From: Patescibacteria group bacterium
GTDB lineage: Bacteria > Patescibacteriota > Minisyncoccia > Phycocordibacterales > SBAW01
Length of the DNA: 39,469 nt
Assembly: GCA_028864875.1 (NCBI GenBank)
Contig: JAGWLV010000003.1
Span: 1-39,469, forward strand
Direction of reading: 5' to 3'
The notes beneath the pieces are model-generated. The model had not been told where the DNA came from. It was given only the letters and a program-made list of their open reading frames with translations, and searched no databases. The number at the start of each line of letters is the position of its first letter. Position 1 is the first letter of the stretch. The translations under genes were made by a program, and so were the position numbers. Of the stretch, positions 1 through 9,177 are shown piece after piece.

Positions 1-919
<919 letters not shown>

Positions 920-1015
920 GAATTCAGTTCTTGAATCTAGTCTCGATTGAACGGAACAAGAGAAAATTGTGTTTCCTCTTATTGCCTTCCCTGTTTATTT
1001 GGAAGGTCTTGCTTC

Positions 1016-1034
1016 GCCCCCTTACCCAGGGGGC
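1016..1034 (-). other. Hairpin in the 16S leader
   Basis: GCCCCC (1016-1021) pairs with GGGGGC (1029-1034) across a 7-nt loop, inside the transcribed leader between the promoter and mature 16S. There is no T-run next to it, so it is more likely a leader or processing structure than a terminator. The rest of 920-1100 holds no gene that I can support. Confidence 0.4.
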
Positions 1035-1090
1035 ATTTCGATCGGTGTGATCGTTCTTCCAAAAACCCTGGCGGCTTTCAGAAGTTTTTA

Positions 1091-1128
1091 TTCGTTGTTG
1101 TCAAAAAACAGACCCGCCAGGGCGGGTC
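1091..1128 (-). promoter_or_regulatory. 16S leader hairpin, T-run and boxA-like motif
   Basis: On the minus strand a GACCCGCC/GGCGGGTC hairpin (1111-1128) is followed by six T (1103-1108) and then TTTGACAACA (ending near 1096). It lies about 40-70 nt downstream of the inferred 16S start site, so the rRNA transcript must pass it. A very similar arrangement precedes the 23S gene (13365-13420). Known rRNA leaders have a boxB-boxA order for NusB/NusE antitermination, and CTTTGACAAC resembles boxA. The hairpin plus T-run also looks like an intrinsic terminator, so a read-through or attenuation role is possible. The function is inferred. Confidence 0.55.
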
Positions 1129-1170
1129 TCCTAGAACAAGAGATATACCAACCTAGTAAGTCATACAGCC

Positions 1171-1198
1171 AGTATACGCGCCCACGCGTGTGTGTCAA
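1171..1198 (-). promoter_or_regulatory. 16S rRNA sigma70 promoter
   Basis: TTGACA (1193-1198) and TATACT (1171-1176) are separated by 16 nt on the minus strand. The sequence after the -10 (GGCTGTAT) is nearly the same as after the 23S promoter -10 (GGCCGTAT). The predicted start is near 1164, giving a leader of about 245 nt before mature 16S. Confidence 0.8.
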
Positions 1199-1222
1199 AC
1201 CCGCCTTGCCGACAAGGCAGGT
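1199..1222. repeat. Short imperfect palindrome beside the rRNA -35
   Basis: ACCCGCCTTG and CAAGGCAGGT form a 10-bp stem with one mismatch around a 4-nt loop. It resembles the GC-rich 'CCCGCC...GGCGGG' palindromes at 15056-15097 and in the rRNA leaders, so it may be one copy of a dispersed REP-like element. It abuts the -35 box. Confidence 0.35.
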
Positions 1223-1230
1223 GAACAGAA

Positions 1231-1260
1231 AAAGGCCGCCGGACTAGTCCGGCGGCCTTT
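1231..1260. terminator. Perfect 30-bp palindromic terminator
   Basis: The 30 bp read the same on both strands, beginning AAAGGCCGCC and ending GGCGGCCTTT. It folds into a GC-rich stem with A/T flanks, and would end the minus-strand gene at 1279-1776 just before the rRNA promoter. Confidence 0.8.
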
Positions 1261-1278
1261 ATTTTCAAAGAGGTTTGT

Positions 1279-1776
1279 CTATTGGCGCGCCCTCGGCGCA
1301 TCAATACCGGGTTGTACCAGTGGCGTCTGCCCACCATAAAACCGTGTGAGCATCGGATCGGGCTCGACGCCCGCCTCCATGCACGCAGCTTTGGCCAGTG
1401 CGACCCACCCATTCGGCCCCAGGGCAGTGTGGTGGGCCAGCGCGAGGTTAGCTAGCGGCGCGAGGTCGCCCAAGTCGAGAACCCTCGCCACATCCAGCAA
1501 AATCCAGGAATTCCAGCGCTCTTTGACCAGGATTTTGCAGACCGTGTCTTCAAACACGCGGGCTTGGTATGTCTGCGGGAGCTTCGAAAAGTGCTCGAGC
1601 ACAGGCAACCATATGCTTGCATAACAGCTCGTGTGTAGAATTATCTGCAGCTCCTCGCTATGCATGATACACACCGTGAGGAGCTCGCCTACATTGGCCG
1701 CAGTAGCATGGCCTTTTATGGCCGCCAGATTTCTTTGAATTAAGCCCAGCACCTCACTTTGTTGTTTCTGGTCCAT
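1279..1776 (-). CDS. Hypothetical protein (165 aa), SD-led
   Basis: I do not recognise this family. The frame stays open up to 2136, but that extension runs antisense-like through the secF 3' end. The ATG at 1774-1776 is chosen because GGAGGG lies 5 nt upstream. The protein is soluble, apparently all-helical, with no signal peptide or membrane segment. It begins MDQKQQSEVLG and is rich in Leu and Ala; the central part has several Cys, Trp and His residues. It stands alone between its own promoter (1825-1853) and a perfect palindromic terminator (1231-1260), upstream of the 16S promoter. Its strong SD contrasts with the SD-less housekeeping genes nearby and matches three other unknown genes in the window. 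Confidence 0.8.
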   Translation of the reverse strand: MDQKQQSEVLGLIQRNLAAIKGHATAANVGELLTVCIMHSEELQIILHTSCYASIWLPVLEHFSKLPQTYQARVFEDTVCKILVKERWNSWILLDVARVLDLGDLAPLANLALAHHTALGPNGWVALAKAACMEAGVEPDPMLTRFYGGQTPLVQPGIDAPRARQ

Positions 1777-1824
1777 CACGCCCTCCAAGATTGGCCGCCC
1801 GAGCGGCATAATCCAGCCGCAGTA

Positions 1825-1853
1825 GTTGTACTCTCTCTTGGAACATTTTTCAA
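1825..1853 (-). promoter_or_regulatory. Promoter of the 165-aa unknown gene
   Basis: TTGAAA (1848-1853), a 17-nt spacer and TACAAC (1825-1830) on the minus strand, just past the secF terminator. This leaves a leader of about 40 nt containing the SD. Confidence 0.45.
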
Positions 1854-1857
1854 GCAA

Positions 1858-1894
1858 AGAAAAAGGGCGGCCAAGGTAGAGGAGGAGGCCGCCC
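1858..1894 (-). terminator. secDF terminator
   Basis: GGGCGGCC (1865-1872) pairs with GGCCGCCC (1887-1894). On the minus strand the stem is followed by TTTTTCTTT, about 100 nt after the secF stop. Confidence 0.75.
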
Positions 1895-1994
1895 AGTTTA
1901 AACGCCACGCGGGAGGAACCTGCTACGAAACCAAGAGCTCTTAATCCGAGTATCCCCCGTTTGCCCCCACCCTGTCCACAGGGTTTATCCCCAA

Positions 1995-2897
1995 TTACTT
2001 TTTGGCTTGCCAGCCCTCCCAGGCCACGAGGAGCGGCGAGGCGAAGAAGATAGACGAGTAGGTGCCCACTATCATGCCCACCGCGAGTGTGAGCGCGAAT
2101 GCCTTGGTCGATGCCGGCCCAAAGGTATAGAGGCACACAAGCACGATGACGACGGTGAGGCTCGTGTTGATAGACCGGGCCAAAGTTTGTCTGATAGAGC
2201 GCCCGACAATGTCGCCAAAGCGCTCGCTTGCGCCGCGCGCGTGGGAGAGGCTCAAGTTTTCGCGGATGCGGTCAAAGACGACAATCTTGTCGTTGATAGA
2301 AATACCGAGAATGGTGAGGAGCGCGACAATAAAGAGTGCGTCGACTTCCGCACCGCGGAAGTGGCCGAGCGCCGCAAACACACCGACCGGAATGAGCGCA
2401 TCAAACAAGAGCGCGATGATGGCGACAACGCCGTACTTCCACGACGCGACCGGCCGCGAGACCTTGCGGAATGCGAAGGCGATAAACGCAACGATGAGGA
2501 GGAGAGCGAGACCTATCGCTATCCACGCTTTCTGAAGGAGCTCCGCGCCGATCGAGGGACCGACGGTGGTGAACTCCTCTTCGTGCACGGCGCCCACGTG
2601 GCCGAGCGCGGCAATAAATTGATTGTGCTCGTCGTTGGAGAGCGCCTTGGTGCGGATGATAAAGCCTGCGCTGCCTGTGGGCTGCACGCGCACCTCGCCG
2701 AAATTAAGCGGCGCTGTGGCGCTCTGTATCTGCGCCACGGTCGGCACCGGAGTGTTGTAGCTCACCTGGATGAGCGAGCCGCCCGTGAGATCAATCCCCA
2801 TGTTGAGCCCCCAGACTACAAGTGAGGCGAGCGCCGCGAGGACGAGGAGCCCCGGGAAGATAAAGTGCACAGCAAGATTTTTTTGGAAATTAAACAT
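1995..2897 (-). CDS. secF: Protein translocase subunit SecF
   Basis: 300 residues. SecF pairs with SecD in the inner membrane and uses the proton gradient to help pull exported proteins through SecYEG. The N-terminal membrane helix (residues ~8-30) is followed by the family motif 'GIDLTGGSLIQV' (~34-45), a periplasmic domain, and five C-terminal membrane segments with 'ISINDKIVVFDRIREN' (~200-216), characteristic of SecF. Length is normal. The start lies 3 nt after the secD stop, so the two are co-transcribed and probably coupled. A hairpin terminator follows at 1858-1894. Confidence 0.97.
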   Translation of the reverse strand: MFNFQKNLAVHFIFPGLLVLAALASLVVWGLNMGIDLTGGSLIQVSYNTPVPTVAQIQSATAPLNFGEVRVQPTGSAGFIIRTKALSNDEHNQFIAALGHVGAVHEEEFTTVGPSIGAELLQKAWIAIGLALLLIVAFIAFAFRKVSRPVASWKYGVVAIIALLFDALIPVGVFAALGHFRGAEVDALFIVALLTILGISINDKIVVFDRIRENLSLSHARGASERFGDIVGRSIRQTLARSINTSLTVVIVLVCLYTFGPASTKAFALTLAVGMIVGTYSSIFFASPLLVAWEGWQAKK

Positions 2898-2900
2898 ACG

Positions 2901-4232
2901 TTAGCGGTTGAGACCCGAACGCATGAGGAAGCGGCCGATGCCCGCGGTTGCGCGCAGCGGGAGCGCGAGCAGGAACGTGCGCGAGATAACGACCGCCGAG
3001 AGCATCGATACCACAACGCCGAGCCCGAATACAAGCGCAAAGCCTTTGATGAGCGACGTGCCGAACCAGAAGAGTATCACCGCGGCGATGATGTGCGCGA
3101 TGTTGGAATCGCGGATTGCGGTCCATGCGCGGATAAAGCCCTCGCGAATCGCCTCTTTGGTTTCCTTGCCCGCGGCGAGTTCCTCTTTGGTGCGCTCGGC
3201 GATGAGGATGTTGGCATCCACCGCAAGACCGACCGAGAGGATAAAGCCCGCGATGCCGGCCGCGGTGAGCACGACAGGGATGAGCTTGAAGACGGCGAGC
3301 ATGAGTATGACGTAAATAGCCAACGATACCGAGGCGACGAGCCCGGGGAGCCGGTACCACAGCACCATAAAGGCCGCCACGATGAGGAGCCCGATGAGCC
3401 CCGCATACACGCCCGCGCGCAGCGCCTGTTCCCCCAGTGTTGCGCCGATGCTCTGGGTCGACGCAAGCTCGATGGGCACCGGAAGTGCCCCGAGGTTGAG
3501 GTTGCTCACCATCTGTTTTGCAGCCTGCGCGGTAAAGTTGCCTGAAATAACCGCGGTGCCGTCGGTTATTTTGTCCTGGATGACAGGCGCGGAGATGAGG
3601 TTGCCGTCGAGGAAGATGGCTAGCTCGCGCCCGACGTTGGCACTCGTGATGTCGCCAAAGAGCTTGGCGCCGTCGCCATTAAACTCAATGCGCACCGCCG
3701 GCGTCGAAACTCCCTGTCCGTTGCCGAATTGCAGCGCGGCATGCGAGAGGTACTTGCCCGTGAGCCCCGTGTCGGCAAATGCCGCCGGGTTGGGCACCAC
3801 CTTGCCCGAGGAGTCGGTAATCGTGAGATTATTTTCGGAGCCCTTGTTGACGAGTTTAAACTCCAGAAGCGGCGTCTGCCCGATGAGCGCGACGGCTTGG
3901 TTGATGTCAGTCACGCCGGGGAGCTCAACGACAAGCCGGTACTGCCCCCCGCCGAGCGCGCCGCCCTGTTCGACCTGGACGTTGGGCTCGCCGACGCCAA
4001 AGGCGTTGACGCGCCGCTCGATGACGGCCTGGAGCGTTGAGAGGTCACCCGCGATGTCCGCGGACTGCAACTTGCTCGTGTCGGCGTTGTAGACAAGTTG
4101 CGTGCCCCCCGAGAGGTCGAGCCCGAGCTTAAAGTCGAAGCGCCCGTGGAGCCCGGTGGTGCTCAATACAAAAAAGCCCAAGGCGCCCGCGGCGAGGATA
4201 ATCAAAACAGCGGTGTACCGGGTCCAAAACAT
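2901..4232 (-). CDS. secD: Protein translocase subunit SecD (short form)
   Basis: 443 residues from the ATG at 4232; an in-frame TTG at 4289 would add 19 residues, but MFWTRYTAVLI begins naturally with the first membrane helix. Motifs: 'LGLDLSGGTQLVY' near residue 36-48, 'ERRVNAFGV' and 'LVVELPGV' in the P1 region, and five C-terminal helices including 'VGLAVDANILIAERTKEE' (~325-342). It is shorter than E. coli SecD (about 615 aa), as is usual in small-genome bacteria, because the periplasmic region is reduced. No SD is visible; a GATACT hexamer ends 9 nt before the ATG, suggesting a very short leader. Confidence 0.96.
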   Translation of the reverse strand: MFWTRYTAVLIILAAGALGFFVLSTTGLHGRFDFKLGLDLSGGTQLVYNADTSKLQSADIAGDLSTLQAVIERRVNAFGVGEPNVQVEQGGALGGGQYRLVVELPGVTDINQAVALIGQTPLLEFKLVNKGSENNLTITDSSGKVVPNPAAFADTGLTGKYLSHAALQFGNGQGVSTPAVRIEFNGDGAKLFGDITSANVGRELAIFLDGNLISAPVIQDKITDGTAVISGNFTAQAAKQMVSNLNLGALPVPIELASTQSIGATLGEQALRAGVYAGLIGLLIVAAFMVLWYRLPGLVASVSLAIYVILMLAVFKLIPVVLTAAGIAGFILSVGLAVDANILIAERTKEELAAGKETKEAIREGFIRAWTAIRDSNIAHIIAAVILFWFGTSLIKGFALVFGLGVVVSMLSAVVISRTFLLALPLRATAGIGRFLMRSGLNR

Positions 4233-4261
4233 GAGCCCAAGAGTATCGAAAATATCTATAA

Positions 4262-4307
4262 AAGACAAGGCCCCGCCCGCGTGGTACAAGTACCTGCAAG
4301 CGGGGCC
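4262..4307 (-). terminator. Probable terminator after the epimerase gene
   Basis: GGCCCCGC (4269-4276) pairs with GCGGGGCC (4300-4307), with an inner GGTA/TACC pairing. The minus strand continues TTGTCTTTTATA, a modest T-rich tail. It separates the glycan genes from secD. Confidence 0.5.
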
Positions 4308-4374
4308 CGGTCACGCACCGGTGTTAAGAGGTCCACGAGGGATCCCGCGGCGCGCAACGGGACTACTATATCAC

Positions 4375-5442
4375 TTATAGCTTGCTGCGGCGCAGGTGGG
4401 ACGGGACGAACTCTTCGTATGCACCGTCGGTGTAGTAGAAGGCGTCAAAGGACGGGTGGGTGTAGCGGTAGCCGCGCTCGCGCGTGAGTTTGCTCCCGTC
4501 GACGGCAATGGGGTATGAATACCCTTTCCACGCGCCGCGGCCCGTCGGCACGCGACCGCGGCTGAGGTGCCAGAGTACAAAGAACGCCGCGCGCACAAGA
4601 TAGGGGTGCACGCGCACCAAGCGCTTGCCCGCGGCGCGCGCCATGTCCTCGCCCAAGACAACAGGCCCGGGTGGACAGATATTGTACACATTGAACTCGC
4701 CGTAGCGCGGTGCGCCAAAGGCCAAGATCTCGACAATGCTCACCACATCATCCTCGTGGATGAACTGCCGGCACCACTTTTTTGTCACCGGCACCACCGC
4801 GGTCAAAAGCGAGACGATGCGGTAGATACCGCCGCGCAACTGTCCCATGAGCGCGCTTTGGAGTCCGAAGCGCACCCGCATGTAGCGCCCCCGCGGCCCG
4901 GTGATAGCCGCGGGGCGCACGACATCGACTTGGATGTCTTTGTTGGCGCGGGTGTCCCACAGCGCGCGCAGGCGCTCTTCGGCAACGCGCTTTTCTTCCG
5001 CGTAGCGATAGTCGGTTGTGCGGAAGGGCTCGCTTTCAGTGAAGCGGTGTTCGATGGTGTTGTCCGGAAATGCGCCGTAGGACGCCACGGTCGAAAAGTA
5101 GACGAGCCGCTCTACGTGCGGGTGGTTGAACGCGTAGCGGAATACTTTTTCCGACCCGTCGATGTTGGAGCGCCACTCCTCGTCTTGCTTGCCGTACATT
5201 TCGCGTATCTGCCACGCGGCATGGATAACAACGTCCGGGTGATACGGCTCGACACCGGACTCCCACTCGTCGGCGACGTTGCGCTCTATATATATGAGTT
5301 TGTCGGTCCCGCGCAAAAACTCCGGCTCGGGCTCTTTATCAAGAGCAATTACGCGTTCAACGTCTTCTCGCGCGGAAAAGTGCCTGCAGAGCATCGCTCC
5401 AACGTAGCCCGCCGCTCCCGTGATGAGTATTGTGTGCTTCAT
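4375..5442 (-). CDS. NAD-dependent epimerase/dehydratase (extended SDR)
   Basis: 355 residues. It has an N-terminal Rossmann fold with the dinucleotide motif GAAGYVG (residues ~9-15), an acidic residue ending beta-2 ('ALDKEPE'), 'VVIHAAW', and the catalytic pair in 'YRYAEEK' (Tyr and Lys, about 146-150) after the Ser/Thr of 'FSTVASYG'. These are hallmarks of the extended short-chain dehydrogenase family acting on nucleotide-sugars; the exact substrate cannot be told. It starts 3 nt after the sugar transferase stop, so a role in making a surface-glycan sugar precursor is likely. Confidence 0.9.
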   Translation of the reverse strand: MKHTILITGAAGYVGAMLCRHFSAREDVERVIALDKEPEPEFLRGTDKLIYIERNVADEWESGVEPYHPDVVIHAAWQIREMYGKQDEEWRSNIDGSEKVFRYAFNHPHVERLVYFSTVASYGAFPDNTIEHRFTESEPFRTTDYRYAEEKRVAEERLRALWDTRANKDIQVDVVRPAAITGPRGRYMRVRFGLQSALMGQLRGGIYRIVSLLTAVVPVTKKWCRQFIHEDDVVSIVEILAFGAPRYGEFNVYNICPPGPVVLGEDMARAAGKRLVRVHPYLVRAAFFVLWHLSRGRVPTGRGAWKGYSYPIAVDGSKLTRERGYRYTHPSFDAFYYTDGAYEEFVPSHLRRSKL

Positions 5443-5445
5443 ACG

Positions 5446-6819
5446 CTACCAGTCGCTTACGCGAAAGAGCATCCGTTTAAACGTTTTGAGCGCAATGATG
5501 AGGTCGAGCGTAAGTGAGCGGTTTTTTATGTAATAGAAGTCGTACGCGAGGCGCATCTTCGTCTCCTCGACCGATTGCGGGGAAATGTTGCCCGGCTCGT
5601 AGCGCTGGTTAATCTGCGCCCAACCGGTGATGCCCGGCGTGACCGTGTAGCGCACACTGTAGTACGGAATCTCGCTCGCGAGGCGGGCGCCCAAGCCCAC
5701 AATATCGTTGCGAGGTCCGATGAGGGAGAGCTGTCCGCGCAACACGTTGATGAACTGGGGGAATTCGTCGAGGCTCGTGCGCCGCAAAAAAGAGCCCACG
5801 CGCGTCACGGGGTTGTGCGCTTTCTCCTCCGTCGTCCACTCCCCGCTTGCAGCCTTGTTCAGCCGCATACTGCGGAACTTGTAGGCGCGCATAATTTCGC
5901 CGAAGCGGCCGATGCGCTCCTGGGCGATGAACACGGGCCCCGGCCCCTCAAACTTCATTGCGATGAACACAAACGGCGTGATGACGAGCGTGATGAGTCC
6001 CATGACGACACCGCCGAGAAGGTCGGTAACCGCTTTGAAGAACATGTACGCGCCCCCGCCTGCGATTTCTACATTGCGGAAGAACCAGTCGTAACGCAGC
6101 AGGGAGAGCGGCACGCGGTCGAAGATATCTTCGTAGAGGCGGTAAAAGTTTTCAAACTGGTAGCGATGCACGACGAGCGCGAGATCATACACCCGCGGCA
6201 AGGCCGCGCGCAGCGCGTCGTGCTCGGCATCAACAACAAGCAGCGACACCTTGGAGCGCTCGAGCTCGCGGGCAAAATCTTCGAAATTATTCTTTACCCG
6301 CGCGACACCCGCAACGACCTTGAAGCATATCGGGTAGCGCGGGTTGTTGTTGACTTCCGCGACGAGCTCATCGACTTCGGTCCCCTCACCGATGAGCGCC
6401 GCGTTGGTACGGAAGCCGCGCGCCGAGATGAGGCCAAACAGCCACAACCGCCACAGACAAATAAGCGCAAGCGAGATGATGAGGTAGATGACAAGAGTGG
6501 TTTTGGGCGCGATGCCGACTGCAGGAGTCAAGAAAAAGAAGAGTGCCGCGAGCGTGATGTTGAGGAGTTGCGTGCGCACGATGGCCCCCCACAGCTGCGT
6601 GCGGAACCAGATAACCTGCTTGCCATAGAGTCCCGCCATATAGAAGACAAGCGCCCACGCAACAAACAAGACGCCGAAGGGCACTGAGTACGGAGCGAGG
6701 GTCTCCCGGGTCGGGAGCGCCCCGTAGCGCAAAAGGAGAGTCAGCCACAAAGACACGCAAAAAACGGCGATATCGCCTATAAAAAGGAGAACGGTGGCTT
6801 TCCTGCCACTTACGCGCAT
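5446..6819 (-). CDS. Polyprenyl-phosphate sugar-1-phosphate transferase
   Basis: 457 residues. Four N-terminal membrane helices (~8-130), a CoA-binding-like middle domain and a further helix (~275-300) precede a bacterial sugar-transferase domain with 'YKFRSMR', 'RRTSLDEFPQ', 'LSLIGPRNDI' and 'TPGITGWAQIN'. Members (WbaP/WcaJ-like) transfer a sugar phosphate from a nucleotide sugar to undecaprenyl phosphate, starting exopolysaccharide or O-antigen-like glycans. No SD is present; TATAAC (6829-6834) ends 9 nt before the ATG, so the mRNA is probably nearly leaderless. It is co-transcribed with the epimerase and divergent from a GT4 glycosyltransferase. Confidence 0.93.
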   Translation of the reverse strand: MRVSGRKATVLLFIGDIAVFCVSLWLTLLLRYGALPTRETLAPYSVPFGVLFVAWALVFYMAGLYGKQVIWFRTQLWGAIVRTQLLNITLAALFFFLTPAVGIAPKTTLVIYLIISLALICLWRLWLFGLISARGFRTNAALIGEGTEVDELVAEVNNNPRYPICFKVVAGVARVKNNFEDFARELERSKVSLLVVDAEHDALRAALPRVYDLALVVHRYQFENFYRLYEDIFDRVPLSLLRYDWFFRNVEIAGGGAYMFFKAVTDLLGGVVMGLITLVITPFVFIAMKFEGPGPVFIAQERIGRFGEIMRAYKFRSMRLNKAASGEWTTEEKAHNPVTRVGSFLRRTSLDEFPQFINVLRGQLSLIGPRNDIVGLGARLASEIPYYSVRYTVTPGITGWAQINQRYEPGNISPQSVEETKMRLAYDFYYIKNRSLTLDLIIALKTFKRMLFRVSDW

Positions 6820-6828
6820 TGTGGTATG

Positions 6829-6886
6829 GTTATATCCTACTAAGGGACCCGGGTAAACCCGTCAAAAGCCCGTTGTCCCGTATAAC
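6829..6886. promoter_or_regulatory. Divergent glycan promoters with start-proximal -10 boxes
   Basis: The minus strand has TATAAC at 6829-6834, 9 nt before the ATG at 6819. The plus strand has TATAAC at 6881-6886, 9 nt before the ATG at 6896. No SD is seen for either gene and -35 matches are weak. Both starts are consistent with leaders of only a few nucleotides. Confidence 0.55.
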
Positions 6887-6895
6887 TATTTTGGC

Positions 6896-8023
6896 ATGAA
6901 AAAGGTTCTGTATGTAATCACCAAGAGCAATTGGGGTGGCGCGCAGCGCTACGTTTTTGATATGGCCACGGCGGCCAAGGCTGCAGGGCTCGAGCCGGTG
7001 GTCGTCTACGGCGGGGCGGGTGAGCTTGCGACCAAGCTCTACAGCACGGGCATCCGCGGCATCGAGGTACCGGGGCTCGGGCGCAACGTATCTGTCGCTG
7101 ATGTGGGCGTATACCGGAGTTTGCGCGCACTGTTTGAAGAGGAGCGGCCGGACGTCGTCCACCTCAACTCATCAAAGATCGGCATTTTGGGCGCCATAGC
7201 CGCGCGCGTGAGCGCAGTCCCGCGCATCATCTTTACCGCGCACGGGTGGGCGTTTAATGAGCCGCGCCCGCTGTGGCAGCGCGGCGCCATTTGGTGTGCG
7301 CACTACCTCTCGGTCCTCCTGTGCGACGTGACGATTGCAGTCTCGCAGGCTGTTGTGCGCGACGCGCGCACCATGCCGTTTGTCGGGCGCAAGATCACGC
7401 TCATATACAACGGGCTCGCTCAGCCGGAATTCCTTTCACAAACAGACGCGCGCGTCGCGCTCGCCGGAAAGCTTGCGCCGGGGACGGCGCTGTCTCCCAC
7501 AAGCATGTGGCTGGGCACAATCGCGGAGCTCAATTGGAACAAGGGCCTCCACCACCTCATCCGCGCCGCGGGGCTCCTTGCGCGCAGAGGGTACGACTTT
7601 GTGCTCGCTATTATGGGCGAAGGGCAGGAGCGCGGTTTTCTCGAGACACTCATTCAGGAAGAAAAATTGGAAAACCGCGTCTTGTTGCTCGGGCATGTCG
7701 AGAACGCGGCGCGCTACCTTAAAGCGCTCGACATCTTCGTACTCCCCTCCCACACCGAGGCGCTCTCCTACGCGCTTATTGAAGCGGGGTACGCGGGACT
7801 CCCCGCCACGGCGACGCACGTCGGGGGCATACCTGAAATTCTAGAAAATGAGGTGAGCGGGCTCCTGGTGGCGCGAGACGACCCGCGCGCGCTCGAAGGG
7901 GGGCTTGAGCGCCTGCTGCGGGATGCAACGCTACGCGCGCGCTTGGGCCAGGCACTGCAAAAAACCGTGCGCGAGAAGTTCAATCTCTCGCGCATGCACG
8001 AACAGACGCTCGCGCTCTACTAG
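6896..8023 (+). CDS. GT4-family glycosyltransferase
   Basis: 375 residues with the GT-B fold of retaining glycosyltransferase family 4. The N-terminal part has the acceptor-side 'SNWGGAQRYVFDMA' (~11-24), and 'VVHLNSSKIGILGAIAAR' and 'IFTAHGW'. The C-terminal domain carries 'GTIAELNWNKGLHHLIRA' (~203-220), 'IMGEGQER', 'LLLGHVENAARYLKALDIFVLPSHTEALSYALIEAG' and 'GGIPEIL', including the E-x7-E nucleotide-sugar motif. It probably extends the lipid-linked glycan begun by the divergent transferase. The stop lies 1 nt from the convergent rodA-like stop. Confidence 0.93.
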   Translation: MKKVLYVITKSNWGGAQRYVFDMATAAKAAGLEPVVVYGGAGELATKLYSTGIRGIEVPGLGRNVSVADVGVYRSLRALFEEERPDVVHLNSSKIGILGAIAARVSAVPRIIFTAHGWAFNEPRPLWQRGAIWCAHYLSVLLCDVTIAVSQAVVRDARTMPFVGRKITLIYNGLAQPEFLSQTDARVALAGKLAPGTALSPTSMWLGTIAELNWNKGLHHLIRAAGLLARRGYDFVLAIMGEGQERGFLETLIQEEKLENRVLLLGHVENAARYLKALDIFVLPSHTEALSYALIEAGYAGLPATATHVGGIPEILENEVSGLLVARDDPRALEGGLERLLRDATLRARLGQALQKTVREKFNLSRMHEQTLALY

Positions 8024-8024
8024 C

Positions 8025-9176
8025 CTAGCGCAGGATTCCCTTGAGCGCGTCGTAGCCACCTTGCCAGTCGCGCTCGAGGGATTCGGGGTGCGCGGCGCGC
8101 GCGTAGCGGCTCATCCCCGAGAGCATGCCGAGCGCGAGGAACTCGACGAGAAGGTGGCTCCCGCCGTAGCTCATAAATGGAATGGTGGTGCCGGTGACCG
8201 GCAGGAGGCCCATGTTGATGCCAACGTGGAGGATGACGTGCGCCATGAGCCACGAGAGCACACCGAGCGCGAAGAGGGTCTCAAAGTTCGATGCCCCACG
8301 CGAAGCTGCGCGCAACATCCGCCACGCGAGGATGCCGTAGAGCCCCAGTAAAAGCACGACGCCGAGGAACCCCCACTCTTCGGCAAAGGCCGCGAAGATA
8401 AAGTCGGTTTGGAACTGCGGGAGGAAACGCAGGCGGCTCTGCGTGCCGTACCCTATCCCCTTGCCGAGAAGTTGCCCCGAGCCGACGGCGACCGTCGACT
8501 GGTACGCGTTGTAGCCCGCCCCGTGCACATCGGTCGGATTGAAAAAGGAGATGATGCGCTGTTTTTGATAGTCGTGAAAGCCGAAGAACCACAAACCCCC
8601 AAAGAGGACGAGCCCTGCGCCGATGACCGCAAACAGGTGCGTGCGCGAGAGTCCCGACAAGAGCGCCATCCCGAACCAAATGCACGCAATGATGACCGCC
8701 GAGCCGAAGTCGGGCTGGAGCGTCACGAGCATAAAGAGCACCCCCGCGTAGGCGCCGGAGACCAGAATGTGGCGGATGTTGGCAATCTCGATGTGCCGGC
8801 GGGAGAAGTATTTTGCCAGGAGCACAATGAGGGCGAGTTTGGCCAACTCGGTGGGCTGCAGTCCTACGCCGCCGAGGTCAAACCAACTCTTGGCCCCTTG
8901 CGCTGTGTGGCCGACAACGACGAGGAGTCCGAGGAGTGCAACCACTGCGAGCCAGAACCCGAGCGCCACCCCGGTGCGTCGCAGAAAGCGCCAGTCGATG
9001 CGGCTTGCAGTAAAAAAGACTATAAGTCCGATACCTATCCAAAGCGCCTGGCGCACAAAGAAGGGGTCTTGCGGCTCAAAGGATGTCATCGTAGTGAGCC
9101 CCAAGAATGAGAGTGCGAGCGCGCAGAGGAGCGCCACCCAGTCTATGTAGGAAGGGCGGGCGGGGACAAGCGGCAT
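8025..9176 (-). CDS. rodA: RodA/FtsW-type peptidoglycan glycosyltransferase
   Basis: 383 residues, about ten membrane helices (SEDS family). Members polymerise lipid II into glycan strands, working with a class B penicillin-binding protein. Visible motifs are 'GAKSWFDLGGVGLQPTELAKLALIV' in two pieces near residues 93-117, 'LQPDFGSAVI' (~153), the 'FFNPTDVHGAGYNAYQS' loop, and 'FQTDFIFAAFAEEWGFLG' with the catalytic Asp (~258-275), then 'FMSYGGSHLL'. RodA is favoured over FtsW by length and by the neighbouring non-division genes, but no PBP is beside it. The start lies 1 nt after the upstream stop, implying coupling. Confidence 0.93.
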   Translation of the reverse strand: MPLVPARPSYIDWVALLCALALSFLGLTTMTSFEPQDPFFVRQALWIGIGLIVFFTASRIDWRFLRRTGVALGFWLAVVALLGLLVVVGHTAQGAKSWFDLGGVGLQPTELAKLALIVLLAKYFSRRHIEIANIRHILVSGAYAGVLFMLVTLQPDFGSAVIIACIWFGMALLSGLSRTHLFAVIGAGLVLFGGLWFFGFHDYQKQRIISFFNPTDVHGAGYNAYQSTVAVGSGQLLGKGIGYGTQSRLRFLPQFQTDFIFAAFAEEWGFLGVVLLLGLYGILAWRMLRAASRGASNFETLFALGVLSWLMAHVILHVGINMGLLPVTGTTIPFMSYGGSHLLVEFLALGMLSGMSRYARAAHPESLERDWQGGYDALKGILR

Positions 9177-9177
9177 A

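Noticed and set aside
1777-2136. N-terminal extension of the 165-aa gene
   Set aside because: It overlaps secF in another frame, crosses the secF terminator, and a better start with an SD exists at 1776.
2007-2825. Long plus-strand frame opposite secF (and similar ones opposite secD, RodA and others)
   Set aside because: These are antisense shadows of high-GC coding regions with charged, low-complexity translations and no start signals.
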